From positions 1 through 64,000 of IMG/VR virus record IMGVR_UViG_3300008050_000025: a stretch of 64,000 nt of DNA. One strand, written 5' to 3'. This DNA comes from a virus. The notes under the pieces were generated by a model. It worked only from the letters and a program-made list of their open reading frames with translations. It was not told the origin of the DNA and searched no databases. Positions 30,589 through 38,893 of this stretch are shown here, in pieces. The first letter of the stretch is position 1. Each line of letters starts with the position of its first letter. A program made the translations under genes and the position numbers.

Positions 30589-31276
30589 TCCAATACCTCA
30601 AATCCCAACCTTTAGAAACTGTATACTTTGGATGCCCTGGTCTGGGTAGCAGTATCGGCTTGCATTTCAATGCATGGAGAATGCCATCTACAAAACAGAA
30701 CACTGAACTCTCCACGCACATAATCTCTTTCGCGCCAAGAATAACAGAATACCAGTCAGTAATATTATAGTTCCCTATCTTAGAAATTTCTATAATTCTG
30801 TACTTACAGTCATCAGGGATGGGGGCTTTATTTCCGTCTGAACTTTCACGATGGACAAGTGTGTAGTCCCCCTCTATTCCAACTACCCTTTCAATAGCTT
30901 CTTCTGCACTAGGGTCTCTGTCGAACTCCAAAGCATTCTTATAAACAAACGGAACATCTGCTAAACGGTATTTCGTTTCCTCAAAAGTCTCTCCAGGAAG
31001 CTGCTTAGGATGACCATCCCTGTCGGATAGGTCTAAGGTTTCAAACTCATACTCCTTTGCAAAGTTTCTCGCCGTGTCGGATGCCCACTTTAACCAATCC
31101 CCCTCTCCAAAGTAATCTCCCATGTGGTAAATCTCTACATAGCTTCCAGCGACAGCTTCCAAGTGGGAGGCATACTTCTTACACACAGGCCAGATAACTC
31201 TGTACCCCCTGTCAACATAAGCCCTCGCAATCGGAGCGCAAATAAGGATGTCTCCAAAAGCTCCAGGTTGAATCAT
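30578..31276 (-). CDS. GT-B (GT9-like) glycosyltransferase, 232 aa
   Basis: Starts MIQPGAFGDILICAPIARAY, which matches the opening of heptosyltransferase (GT9)-like enzymes. The second half has an LVHRESS strand and an AKEIMCVESSVFCFVDGI segment as in the nucleotide-sugar-binding half. The ATG at 31276 follows the fucosyltransferase gene by 13 bp. Longer in-frame starts would overlap it and are less likely. Confidence 0.65.
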   Translation of the reverse strand: MIQPGAFGDILICAPIARAYVDRGYRVIWPVCKKYASHLEAVAGSYVEIYHMGDYFGEGDWLKWASDTARNFAKEYEFETLDLSDRDGHPKQLPGETFEETKYRLADVPFVYKNALEFDRDPSAEEAIERVVGIEGDYTLVHRESSDGNKAPIPDDCKYRIIEISKIGNYNITDWYSVILGAKEIMCVESSVFCFVDGILHALKCKPILLPRPGHPKYTVSKGWDLRYWNEI

Positions 31277-31289
31277 AACAATCGTTTTT

Positions 31290-32078
31290 CTACTTGAAGT
31301 AGTGTTCAAAGATGTAATCCTCAGGTATCTCGTAGTACGCAATCTTTTCGAAGTTCTCCTTTACAGCAGGAAGCTTAGAAAGGTAAAGTTCATAAGACAA
31401 GTCCTCTAGTGAGAAATTGTCATCCAGTACAATGATGCCATCCATGTTAAAGAAGTCACCAATGTTAGGGCATCCCAAGTAAATGGGAATCGTCCCTGTT
31501 GCAAAGCAATCACCAATCTTCTCAGTGAAGTAGTTTGGCTTTTGGCAATTCTCAATTGCTACCGAGAACATATATTCTTCAAGGGCGGTCTCCTTACATT
31601 CAATCTCATTAAAGCCCCTTCCGTATAAGTCAACTCCGTGTCGAAGCTTCTCAACCCAACCCAACCTTTCGTGATGGCCAGCGCACATCGTCTTACGGGA
31701 GGAAACCATTGAGACTAGTTTGGTCTTCATCTGGGGAACTCTTGGGCGCTTAATCCAGTGAGTGCCCACAGGGGCAAATATAAATCTCTCATCCATTGCA
31801 AGAAGTTCTGCACTGTGAGTAAAGATTACCTCAAAGTTATCTAACACTTTCGGAGCGTGTTTATACACCTGGGGAATGATAGCTTCGGATTCCAGTATCC
31901 ACCCGTAACTACACTCCTTTGTATGCATTGAGAGTTGCGGAGAGAAAATTGCATGGTCAACATGAAAGGTTCCAGATTGGGGAGTGCGGGTTCTATCCCA
32001 CTCAATATGCTGGGAAACCTTGCCATGGGTTGCGCACGCATCATTTCCGAAGGTACTTCCTACTAAGTTAAATTTCAC
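31290..32078 (-). CDS. GT10 (fucosyltransferase-like) glycosyltransferase
   Basis: The C-terminal half carries the GT10 signature: KLVSMVSSRKTM, VDLYGRGF, YMFSVAIENCQ and YFTEKIGDCFATGTIPIYLGCPNI. GT10 enzymes use GDP-L-fucose. The neighbouring epimerase would make GDP-L-galactose, which has the same ring shape plus a 6-OH, so that is a plausible alternative donor. 262 aa. It overlaps the GT2 gene by 11 bp. Confidence 0.85.
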   Translation of the reverse strand: MKFNLVGSTFGNDACATHGKVSQHIEWDRTRTPQSGTFHVDHAIFSPQLSMHTKECSYGWILESEAIIPQVYKHAPKVLDNFEVIFTHSAELLAMDERFIFAPVGTHWIKRPRVPQMKTKLVSMVSSRKTMCAGHHERLGWVEKLRHGVDLYGRGFNEIECKETALEEYMFSVAIENCQKPNYFTEKIGDCFATGTIPIYLGCPNIGDFFNMDGIIVLDDNFSLEDLSYELYLSKLPAVKENFEKIAYYEIPEDYIFEHYFK

Positions 32079-32820
32079 TCTTCACTCTCCTACTTGCTAC
32101 GTCTAATGCACATCGAACTTGGTCACTCAGGTTGACTTTGGCATCACTGATTTGTGTGCCTAAGTTGTACATCATTGATTCCTCTTCAATATATTGAACT
32201 CTATCTTTTCCCGCCATTTCTAGGATGGGAACAAAGATTACAACATCAGCGGCAGACGAATAAAGCTTGCCGTTTGGGTCTAAGAAATCTAAAGGACTGA
32301 GCCTATCCCACATACCCCTATAGAAAGTCCTTATCTGGGAGTAACACCATCCATGCTTAATCTGCTCTCTAAACCCAATAGGGGAGCCGAGAGGTTTACA
32401 CACAGATTTGGTAACTCCATCAGAGCACTTGTAGTTTCCGTATGTTGCAAGACAACCGCTATTCTTGTACGTATCGTAAATCCTTTGAAGGCAATTATCG
32501 TCAATCAACCAATCATCGCCATCTAAGTGAACTATGATATCATGTGGCCTTGCTTCTGATTTCTCTACCGCCAAAATATGACTATGTAAGGTTCCTCTAT
32601 TACGTGGCACTCCACCAAAGATTATCCTAGGGTCTCCGATAGACTTATTTGCAAGAACACTGAGAGTGTCATCTGTTGAGCCGTCATCAATAATTACGTG
32701 CCTGTAATTCCTATACGTTTGAGACTGCACTGACTCCATACACTTCTCAATCCACTTCTCCCCGTTGTACACAGGGCTAACAACAATCAATCTTGTATCT
32801 TCTTGAAACATTTTTCCCAC
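32068..32820 (-). CDS. GT2 family glycosyltransferase
   Basis: GT-A fold: VVSPVYNGEKWIEKCMESV, then IIDDGSTDDT, then HLDGDDWL as the DxD-type metal site. Length is 250 aa. Acceptor and donor are not known. The start overlaps the end of the neighbouring GT-B gene by 34 bp, so the ribosome must restart inside it. Confidence 0.85.
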   Translation of the reverse strand: MGKMFQEDTRLIVVSPVYNGEKWIEKCMESVQSQTYRNYRHVIIDDGSTDDTLSVLANKSIGDPRIIFGGVPRNRGTLHSHILAVEKSEARPHDIIVHLDGDDWLIDDNCLQRIYDTYKNSGCLATYGNYKCSDGVTKSVCKPLGSPIGFREQIKHGWCYSQIRTFYRGMWDRLSPLDFLDPNGKLYSSAADVVIFVPILEMAGKDRVQYIEEESMMYNLGTQISDAKVNLSDQVRCALDVASRRVKSEI

Positions 32821-33596
32821 TCCTCTAAAATATCCCTTCCCGACATATCGTAGTTTGCGTCGCTATTTGACGATGACAACCCCTCATATGGAACGCGCAA
32901 CTTTAAACATTCCGCCTTCACCAAATTAAAGGATTCACTCTTTGAGGAGTGGTAAACTTTATCGACTGAACCATACATCTCCATCCTGTCATCACAAAAC
33001 CCCTTCAAAACTGCCTGACCGCTTTTAACATACTTTTCCACGTAACGCCTGTAATAGTCATAATTTTGAATAACGCCATATAGTAAAATAGTATGGGAAC
33101 CCTGCTCTAAAGCTCTTTCAATGGATACGTGAGTTTGCTTATTAGGCTCGATTCCACCAATAACACCCACCGCATCAGTTTTTGACATAAGGTGATAATC
33201 AGTCCAATCCAAATCAGGAACAACATTCGGAATAATCTTTCCGCACACGCCTTGCCACTCTCGCTGACTTTCGGATACGTATACGATTTCGTCCCAATAC
33301 TTTTTATGGTCTTTTACGCGCCAAGACTCTTTTTCGTGGCACACCAAAATAACCTTATCAAACCACTTTGGTCTTTCAGGCAAATCAGTGAAATGGGTCA
33401 GTAGCACCTCCCCAGGCTTTCCGCCCAACATTGAGCGATGGTGCAGTGAGCCTTTACACCGACCAAGATGCCATTCATGGGGGCCATACAAAGTACACTC
33501 ATGCCCATTCTCGTTAAGAAGGTTGCATAGGTTAATAAACGAAATAGTCGAGCCACCAGGGTTCGACCATCCAGTTACTATTTTTACTCTTGTCAT
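32787..33596 (-). CDS. GT-B glycosyltransferase, 269 aa
   Basis: Starts MTRVKIVTGWSNPGGSTISF with a Gly-rich N-terminal loop. The C-terminal part has a nucleotide-sugar site around VGVIGGIEPNKQTHVSIERAL and an SKSESFNLVKAECL glutamate motif typical of GT4-like enzymes. It is shorter than most of them (about 350 aa). Confidence 0.7.
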   Translation of the reverse strand: MTRVKIVTGWSNPGGSTISFINLCNLLNENGHECTLYGPHEWHLGRCKGSLHHRSMLGGKPGEVLLTHFTDLPERPKWFDKVILVCHEKESWRVKDHKKYWDEIVYVSESQREWQGVCGKIIPNVVPDLDWTDYHLMSKTDAVGVIGGIEPNKQTHVSIERALEQGSHTILLYGVIQNYDYYRRYVEKYVKSGQAVLKGFCDDRMEMYGSVDKVYHSSKSESFNLVKAECLKLRVPYEGLSSSNSDANYDMSGRDILEEWEKCFKKIQD

Positions 33597-33656
33597 AGTT
33601 CTAGGAAGTTGCTTTTCAATTAAACGTTAAGTTTAGGCTCGGCGCGGAGCGGCCAA

Positions 33657-33803
33657 TTACACCTTAAGACCTCTCAGCCTCATCTTCTCCTTGTTGCGGT
33701 ACTTCGCGTCCTTGTACGCATCCCCGCCCTTCGCTTTCCAGCGGTTCCCGATTCCCCGCCTCTTCCTGTACTGTTTCAGTGTTTCGCTTTTCTTTCTCGA
33801 CAT
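33657..33803 (-). CDS. overlapping small basic protein, 48 aa
   Basis: MSRKKSETLKQYRKRRG in the +1 frame over the 3' end of the 33664 glycosyltransferase, ending 7 bp past its stop. It is very basic and looks more protein-like than the odd Glu/Arg/Gln-rich tail read in the other frame. GAGG lies about 9 nt before the ATG. Confidence 0.5.
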   Translation of the reverse strand: MSRKKSETLKQYRKRRGIGNRWKAKGGDAYKDAKYRNKEKMRLRGLKV

Positions 33804-34971
33804 TCTTAAGAGCCTCTAGGTATTCTTTCTTTTGTTTGATTAGTTCGTGATAGATTTTCAACCTATCTCCGATGTGAAGATTGCTATTGTATCTTTCGTC
33901 TACAACCTTCTTTAGATTCTGACCCATCTCTCTTCGATGGTCTGGGTCTTTGCACAACTTAGTCAGGCGCTGAATCCACTCCGACTTAGGGTTGTTCTTT
34001 GAGATGAGGTATCCTGTCTTTCCGTTCTCAATCACCTCACTGTACGCACCTACATCAGTGCATACTAACGGCAAGCCATACCTTCCACACTCCATGAGTT
34101 TAATCTCACTCTTGGAATCGTTGAAAGGGTTGTCTAACAGAGGAGCAATGCTAATATCCATCTGACTATAAAATACTCCGTACTTGTCAGAAGGAAGTGC
34201 GTAGCCTACGAACACGTTGCTCTTCTTTGCACCGCTCGTAAGCCATGCTTCGTAGTTCTTCCATACGTCCTGTTGCCAACCCTCTTTATCGTTGTCAGCA
34301 TTTGGTGGTGGCTTACCGTGAAGTCTCCACTCCACATTCTCAGCGCCAACTTTAGCTGCTAGAGAAAGCATAACACCATGGAAAGGTTTAACGTCCTCTT
34401 CATGGTGGATACCTCCGACCCATCCAATCCTGGTGTGTCCTTTCTTAGCCTTAACAGGGGGCATGTTCCAGCAAGGTAGGTCGAAGTCAATTGCGTTTTT
34501 GATTACAGCGAGACATCCACTCTGAACATACTGCGCTACTCTCTCCGCGAACTTCATTTGAGTAACAGATACAAGGTCGGCCATCCCATAAACAGCTTTA
34601 GTAATGTTCTCAAGGTTGTTATCCTTATACGCTTGGTAATGTCTGTGCCCTTCATAAAGCTCAGTCAGCAAGTCGTCTGTGTCGAAGTGATAAAACTTAC
34701 CAAGCTCCTTTGACACCCTTGCTAGGTTTAACGTGTACTCCCCGCCATACTTATGAATATTAGCAGTGAATACTACATCAGCCCATTTAATATTATCAAA
34801 TGTGAAAGAGTGTGGGTCTTCCGTTGACCACCCTAGCGGGTCATCATCAAACCTAATGTCAACATCGTTGGGGAACTTCTCCTCCAACTTTTGCATAGGC
34901 TGAACGACACGGTACTGCCCACACCCTCCATAGTTTGGAGGACAAACAAGAATTTTCAACTTCTTCTCCAT
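33664..34971 (-). CDS. GT4-like glycosyltransferase, 435 aa
   Basis: GT-B enzyme: an N-terminal CPPNYGGCGQYRVVQPM loop, a central RIGWVGGIHHEEDVKPF nucleotide-sugar loop and FNDSKSEIKLMECGRYGLPLVCTD, with E-x7-E-like glutamates. After residue about 385 a charged tail follows that lacks fold features and overlaps a second frame. AAGGGGG precedes the ATG. Confidence 0.8.
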   Translation of the reverse strand: MEKKLKILVCPPNYGGCGQYRVVQPMQKLEEKFPNDVDIRFDDDPLGWSTEDPHSFTFDNIKWADVVFTANIHKYGGEYTLNLARVSKELGKFYHFDTDDLLTELYEGHRHYQAYKDNNLENITKAVYGMADLVSVTQMKFAERVAQYVQSGCLAVIKNAIDFDLPCWNMPPVKAKKGHTRIGWVGGIHHEEDVKPFHGVMLSLAAKVGAENVEWRLHGKPPPNADNDKEGWQQDVWKNYEAWLTSGAKKSNVFVGYALPSDKYGVFYSQMDISIAPLLDNPFNDSKSEIKLMECGRYGLPLVCTDVGAYSEVIENGKTGYLISKNNPKSEWIQRLTKLCKDPDHRREMGQNLKKVVDERYNSNLHIGDRLKIYHELIKQKKEYLEALKNVEKEKRNTETVQEEAGNREPLESEGRGCVQGREVPQQGEDEAERS

Positions 34972-34983
34972 CCCCCTTATTAT

Positions 34984-34999
34984 AGTACCTTTAGGTACT
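34984..34999. promoter_or_regulatory. AGTACCT/AGGTACT inverted repeat before the glycan island
   Basis: AGTACCTTTAGGTACT forms a 7-bp stem with a 2-nt loop between the SSB stop and the glycosyltransferase ATG. A CTATAATA box lies between it and the ATG. It may be an operator or an mRNA processing hairpin. There is no T-tract, so it is not a typical terminator. Confidence 0.4.
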
Positions 35000-35009
35000 T
35001 AACTCTGAA

Positions 35010-35819
35010 TTACTCCAAGGATTTAATGAAGTCCTCTTCCGAACCAATCCCTTCACCATCAGTAGGCTCCATACCAGCAGTCTCTTGGGGCTGCATAATC
35101 AACCTGTGCTCTGCGCGAATACCCTCGGCAACAAGCTCAAGCTCTTCGTATGGTTTCTCAACAATCAATTCCGAAAGGTCGTGACGTTGTGACATAAGCT
35201 CTTCAACCTCGTCAGGAGTTCCCAACGAAGAAGACTTAGGCCTAAAGGTTGAAGTGTCATAGTTGTTATAACCATCTACTTTCTTCAAGGTAAGCTTGAA
35301 GTCCCAACCGTTCTCTGGGTCAGCAACACTTACTTCACCGTCGCCCCAATCTGGGTCGAACTGGCCGTCCATAATCTTAGCGTATACTTTATAGCCTTGC
35401 GCCATAATCTTAACATTGCCATCCCTGCGGTCAAGGACGTTGTAGTAGTACCTGCTGGTAGACTTAGACTTCTTAGTAAGTTCGTGCAAAGCCTTCTGCA
35501 AAGGAGTAGGACTCTTCACGTCGAACTTAGGCTCTGACTCATTAATGTCTTTCCAGATATCAAAGTATGCTTCACAGATAGGGCACTTGTCCCCGTTCAC
35601 CCGTGGGCAATTAACTTTGGTCTCTTTATCAATGTAGTGCATACCACTCTCAAGGTGGTAATCATTTACATCATCTGCGATAGGCAGAATTCGTAGCTCT
35701 GCGGTCTCATCGTAATCAAGGGATACGTATTTGTCGAGACCTCCACCGCCTTTACCTGCGGATTTAGCTTTCTCTTTCTCGTATTTCTCTCGTAGTGCGT
35801 TTAATTTGTTGTTAGTCAT
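35010..35819 (-). CDS. gp32-like single-stranded DNA-binding protein
   Basis: Coats ssDNA in replication and recombination. It has the gp32 layout: a basic, Gly-rich N-terminus (LREKYEKEKAKSAGKGGGG), a core with a zinc-type HYIDKETKVNCPRVNGDKCP and CPICEAYF cluster, an aromatic YYYNVLDRR strand, and an acidic C-terminal tail (TDGEGIGSEEDFI) that recruits partner proteins. 269 aa against 301 for T4 gp32. It is at the end of the replication operon. Confidence 0.88.
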   Translation of the reverse strand: MTNNKLNALREKYEKEKAKSAGKGGGGLDKYVSLDYDETAELRILPIADDVNDYHLESGMHYIDKETKVNCPRVNGDKCPICEAYFDIWKDINESEPKFDVKSPTPLQKALHELTKKSKSTSRYYYNVLDRRDGNVKIMAQGYKVYAKIMDGQFDPDWGDGEVSVADPENGWDFKLTLKKVDGYNNYDTSTFRPKSSSLGTPDEVEELMSQRHDLSELIVEKPYEELELVAEGIRAEHRLIMQPQETAGMEPTDGEGIGSEEDFIKSLE

Positions 35820-35822
35820 GTA

Positions 35823-36263
35823 TTAATGTGTGTGTAGTTTCATTTCGGAACGACGGTTGCTTGAGATTTGAACAAGCATGTCTTTCTGATGCTCCATGGA
35901 GCTAAGGATGTTTTTAGCAAGGTTGTACTTGTGAGCAAGCCTGATTTGCTGCTTGCGCTTTGCCAAGAGTTCAGGGTCAGACATAGTTGCAGTGTCTACT
36001 GCGTCTTTGGTTGCCCTAATACCTTTGGACACAAGCTCTTTTGATTTGGTATCTCTCAAAGAGAACTCATACTTATCAAGCTCTAGTTCGAACTCATCGC
36101 TAAGAAGCTTTGCGTGTGCAGTTACAGCACCCATAAAAGCAAAGTCAGCCGAATGCCGAATCAGTGCGGCATCAATGTTGTTCTCATCAATTGTAAGGTA
36201 GCGTTTCACGATAATCTCATAGGCTGTGTCAAGGCTATCGTATACTTTAGTAATGTCAGTCAT
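35823..36263 (-). CDS. possible UvsY-like recombination mediator, 146 aa
   Basis: Not certain. The protein is entirely helical, starts MTDITKVYDSLDTAYEIIVK and ends HQKDMLVQISSNRRSEMKL. It has the length and helix pattern of UvsY, which loads UvsX on SSB-coated DNA, and lies directly upstream of the SSB gene. The sequence similarity I can see is weak. The start at 36263 is preferred over a longer frame. Confidence 0.4.
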   Translation of the reverse strand: MTDITKVYDSLDTAYEIIVKRYLTIDENNIDAALIRHSADFAFMGAVTAHAKLLSDEFELELDKYEFSLRDTKSKELVSKGIRATKDAVDTATMSDPELLAKRKQQIRLAHKYNLAKNILSSMEHQKDMLVQISSNRRSEMKLHTH

Positions 36264-36273
36264 GTTGTAAGTG

Positions 36274-36633
36274 TTATGTACTAATGGTTGGTTGTGTTGT
36301 CTGCTTGAACAAGTCTTCAAACAGATGTGGGTTCAGATTTCTAAGAAGCCACAGACAGTTGCTTATCGCACCTGTTAAGAACTCGTTGTTCAGTTTCTCA
36401 GGAAGACAGTCATCGTCCCCAAGGTTGGCTTGGTCTAATGCTACATGGATTATCTCATGGAATAGGTTCTCTGCATAGAATGCATCATCTACTCCACTGA
36501 ACATATGAATCTCATACTTCTCAGTATCCACGTACCCCCAAGCCTCCCCGTCCATAACGGAGGCTTGGTTCTCATGCAAGATGATAGAGTAGCTTCGCCT
36601 CCCTGTCAAGAGTATTCTGTGGTCTTTAATCAT
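36274..36633 (-). CDS. HExxH metallopeptidase-like protein, 119 aa
   Basis: Contains FHEIIHVALDQA, a zincin HExxH motif (His59, Glu60, His63 counted from the ATG at 36633), in a short protein. No third zinc ligand can be assigned with confidence. Small proteins of this type include IrrE/ImmA-like and SprT-like peptidases. It sits between helicase and SSB genes, so it may process a replication or host protein. Confidence 0.6.
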   Translation of the reverse strand: MIKDHRILLTGRRSYSIILHENQASVMDGEAWGYVDTEKYEIHMFSGVDDAFYAENLFHEIIHVALDQANLGDDDCLPEKLNNEFLTGAISNCLWLLRNLNPHLFEDLFKQTTQPTIST

Positions 36634-36634
36634 T

Positions 36635-37909
36635 TTATTCAAAAAGTATTAACCTGCCTACGTCATGCCTCACAGGAATAATCATATGAGCAGGGCCATT
36701 CCTACTCTTCATTACGAAGATTCTCATAAGCCCATTGGCTTTCTCTTCCTCCGTCTGGTTCAAGGATATCGCCAAGTCAACAACACGAATCTTACCATAA
36801 CAGTCTGCTAGTTCAGCGTCAGTAATGACGTTAACCTTCTTGGCTTCCCTGTTGGTCTGGGTCGCTGTCCAAATATGAACATCCTTTTCCACGGCCAAGC
36901 CCCTTAGAAGCTCAACAATATCTTGCTGGGCATCATACTTGCTTAGCATGTCGCTACTCATAATATCTAAGTAGTCAACGATAATAACATCAGGCTTGAA
37001 CCCTTCGTAGTTCTCTACCTGGGTAATGAACGCTCTAAGTTGTGCGACTGAGCATCCCCTAGTTGGAAACTGCCTAGACTTAATCTCCCCCATGTCTGGG
37101 TAGCGTTCCTTTACTTTCTTAAGCCTATCCTCAATCTCAGGTACTCTGAACTTTAGCTCGGCCATGGGGATTCGCGTCATAATACTATCGACACGTTTCT
37201 CAACCTTCTTCCTGTCCATTTCTAGTGAGATGAACAAGACATTGTGGCCCTGCTTTGCACTACGCACTGCTTGGTTAGCGAGGTACACAGACTTTCCTAC
37301 ACCAGGAGGAGCTACCACTAAGTAAACCTCTCCAGTGCTTCCCCCTCCACCCAAAGTTTCATCTAAGGTAGGGAATACTGTGCCGAACTCGCAGTCACCT
37401 TCGTCTTCCTCATTGTATCGGGATTGCAACCCTTCGAAGTAGTTAGAGCCAAGGTCAACCTGCCTCCCTACGTTCAGTGCATCTCTTACCCTGTTAACAA
37501 CAATTTCTAGACGACCGTTATTAATGTCCTCTACAGATTCAAGTACTGCCTGGGTCATGCTCTCCTTCTTAGCAAAGTCCTCCACCTTATTGATGTAGTA
37601 CTCAGTATCGGAGAACGACTGTACATCCAATGCGTTGACGAACTTAATCTCAGAACGGAACTCACCAAGAGTCTCCTTCTCAGCCTTAACTGCCTTGAAC
37701 TCTTCTACGAGTTGAGAGTCAGTGATAAGCTCTTTGTATTCGTGCCAATGATTTCTAGTCAGTTCATATATCTTTTGGTGCGCTCCTAGTTCGAAGTACT
37801 CAGGTTTTACCATAGTAACTACTTGTACTAAGAAGTCTTCGGAAGACTTACAGAGGTACAGAATAGCTCTTTGGATATTCTCTTCGAATGTATATGTAAT
37901 CGTCGTCAT
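36635..37909 (-). CDS. DnaB/gp41-like replicative helicase
   Basis: Hexameric helicase: Walker A APPGVGKSVYLANQA, FISLEMDRK, Walker B VIIVDYLDIM, and an ATQTNREAK sensor segment. The first about 150 residues are an N-terminal helical domain as in DnaB. 424 aa against 475 for T4 gp41. It overlaps the dUTPase stop as ATGA. A primase partner is not in the window. Confidence 0.92.
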   Translation of the reverse strand: MTTITYTFEENIQRAILYLCKSSEDFLVQVVTMVKPEYFELGAHQKIYELTRNHWHEYKELITDSQLVEEFKAVKAEKETLGEFRSEIKFVNALDVQSFSDTEYYINKVEDFAKKESMTQAVLESVEDINNGRLEIVVNRVRDALNVGRQVDLGSNYFEGLQSRYNEEDEGDCEFGTVFPTLDETLGGGGSTGEVYLVVAPPGVGKSVYLANQAVRSAKQGHNVLFISLEMDRKKVEKRVDSIMTRIPMAELKFRVPEIEDRLKKVKERYPDMGEIKSRQFPTRGCSVAQLRAFITQVENYEGFKPDVIIVDYLDIMSSDMLSKYDAQQDIVELLRGLAVEKDVHIWTATQTNREAKKVNVITDAELADCYGKIRVVDLAISLNQTEEEKANGLMRIFVMKSRNGPAHMIIPVRHDVGRLILFE

Positions 37910-38376
37910 TTACCTGTTGAGCCAAAGCCGCCTGTACCACGCACGTTCTCTGCGTGAACCTCAGAATCGAATTCAGACACCTTGGCCTCATACTCATCAT
38001 AGTCTTCGTGGGTGAAATACGTGACCTCTTTTGGTAACTTGCACAAAATCATTTGCGCCACCCGCGCTCCCTTCTTGAGCTTAAGCCCAGCAATGGAAGT
38101 GTTGAAGAGCCGCAGCTTAATCTCCCCCCGGTAATCAGAATCAATGATTCCAGGAGAGTTCGGGATGAGCATGTTCTTCCCCATAGAGCTGCGGAGTGTA
38201 ATCATAAAGTAGTACCCAGGAGGGCAAGCTACTTTTACACCTGTACCAACTAGTACAGTTGTCTTGGGCATGATTTCTAGGTCTTTGGTAATCCTCAGGT
38301 CAATCCCTGCGGAGCCAGGAGTCTTAGGGAAGAGGTCGTCTTCACCAAACTCACTGTACATTAAAATATTATCCAT
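37906..38376 (-). CDS. dut: dUTPase
   Basis: Hydrolyses dUTP to dUMP and PPi. It has the five trimeric dUTPase motifs: GSAGIDLR, RSSMGK, NSPGIIDSDYRGEI, GARVAQMIL and RGTGGFGSTG, which is the C-terminal P-loop-like tail. 156 aa is the normal length. It lies with the reductase and polymerase genes, so it keeps dUTP low. Confidence 0.96.
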   Translation of the reverse strand: MDNILMYSEFGEDDLFPKTPGSAGIDLRITKDLEIMPKTTVLVGTGVKVACPPGYYFMITLRSSMGKNMLIPNSPGIIDSDYRGEIKLRLFNTSIAGLKLKKGARVAQMILCKLPKEVTYFTHEDYDEYEAKVSEFDSEVHAENVRGTGGFGSTGK

Positions 38377-38893
38377 TAGGTCTGTGCCCTATCTTGTTTT
38401 GTTTTTCTTCATCAGTAAAGTCATCTGCTACAGAAGCAGCAACTTGATTAGCTCTCTCTTTTCTATCTCTGGCTTCCTTGTCGGAAACCTTCTTAACTCT
38501 GCCTTGGTCTTCCAAGACTTTAAAATCCATCTCAAACTGAGCGTAAGGAGAGATACCTTTCTTAAACTTCAAGGCCTCCTTTGTATTCTCAATCTCTTTC
38601 TCATACCACTCACGGGCGTAACCTTCATCAGTGCATCGGTTATCAGACTCCCTAGTACCACCAATAGTTTTAGTGTACCCTTCACTTACCGTACCTATGA
38701 GTTTCGACTTTGAAGCACAGTGAGGACAGACACCTTCATCTTCTGGATAATCTTTCGGAGGGCTTCCGTTCTCGTCGGAGCAATCCATAATGTAATGCCC
38801 ATCCTTATTAGTCTCGCTGCACCCGTACCTCTTCAAAGGGTCTTCACCAAAGCAATAGAATCTAAACTTCTTGTACTTGTCTACGTTTCTCAT
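38369..38893 (-). CDS. hypothetical protein, 174 aa, with Cys pair
   Basis: Not recognised. Contains GVCPHCASKSKLIGTV, one CxxC knuckle, plus further cysteines in the first 80 residues, then a charged helical C-terminal half. It may be a zinc-ribbon protein. It overlaps the reductase stop and the dUTPase start, so it is coupled to nucleotide metabolism genes. Confidence 0.6.
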   Translation of the reverse strand: MRNVDKYKKFRFYCFGEDPLKRYGCSETNKDGHYIMDCSDENGSPPKDYPEDEGVCPHCASKSKLIGTVSEGYTKTIGGTRESDNRCTDEGYAREWYEKEIENTKEALKFKKGISPYAQFEMDFKVLEDQGRVKKVSDKEARDRKERANQVAASVADDFTDEEKQNKIGHRPNG

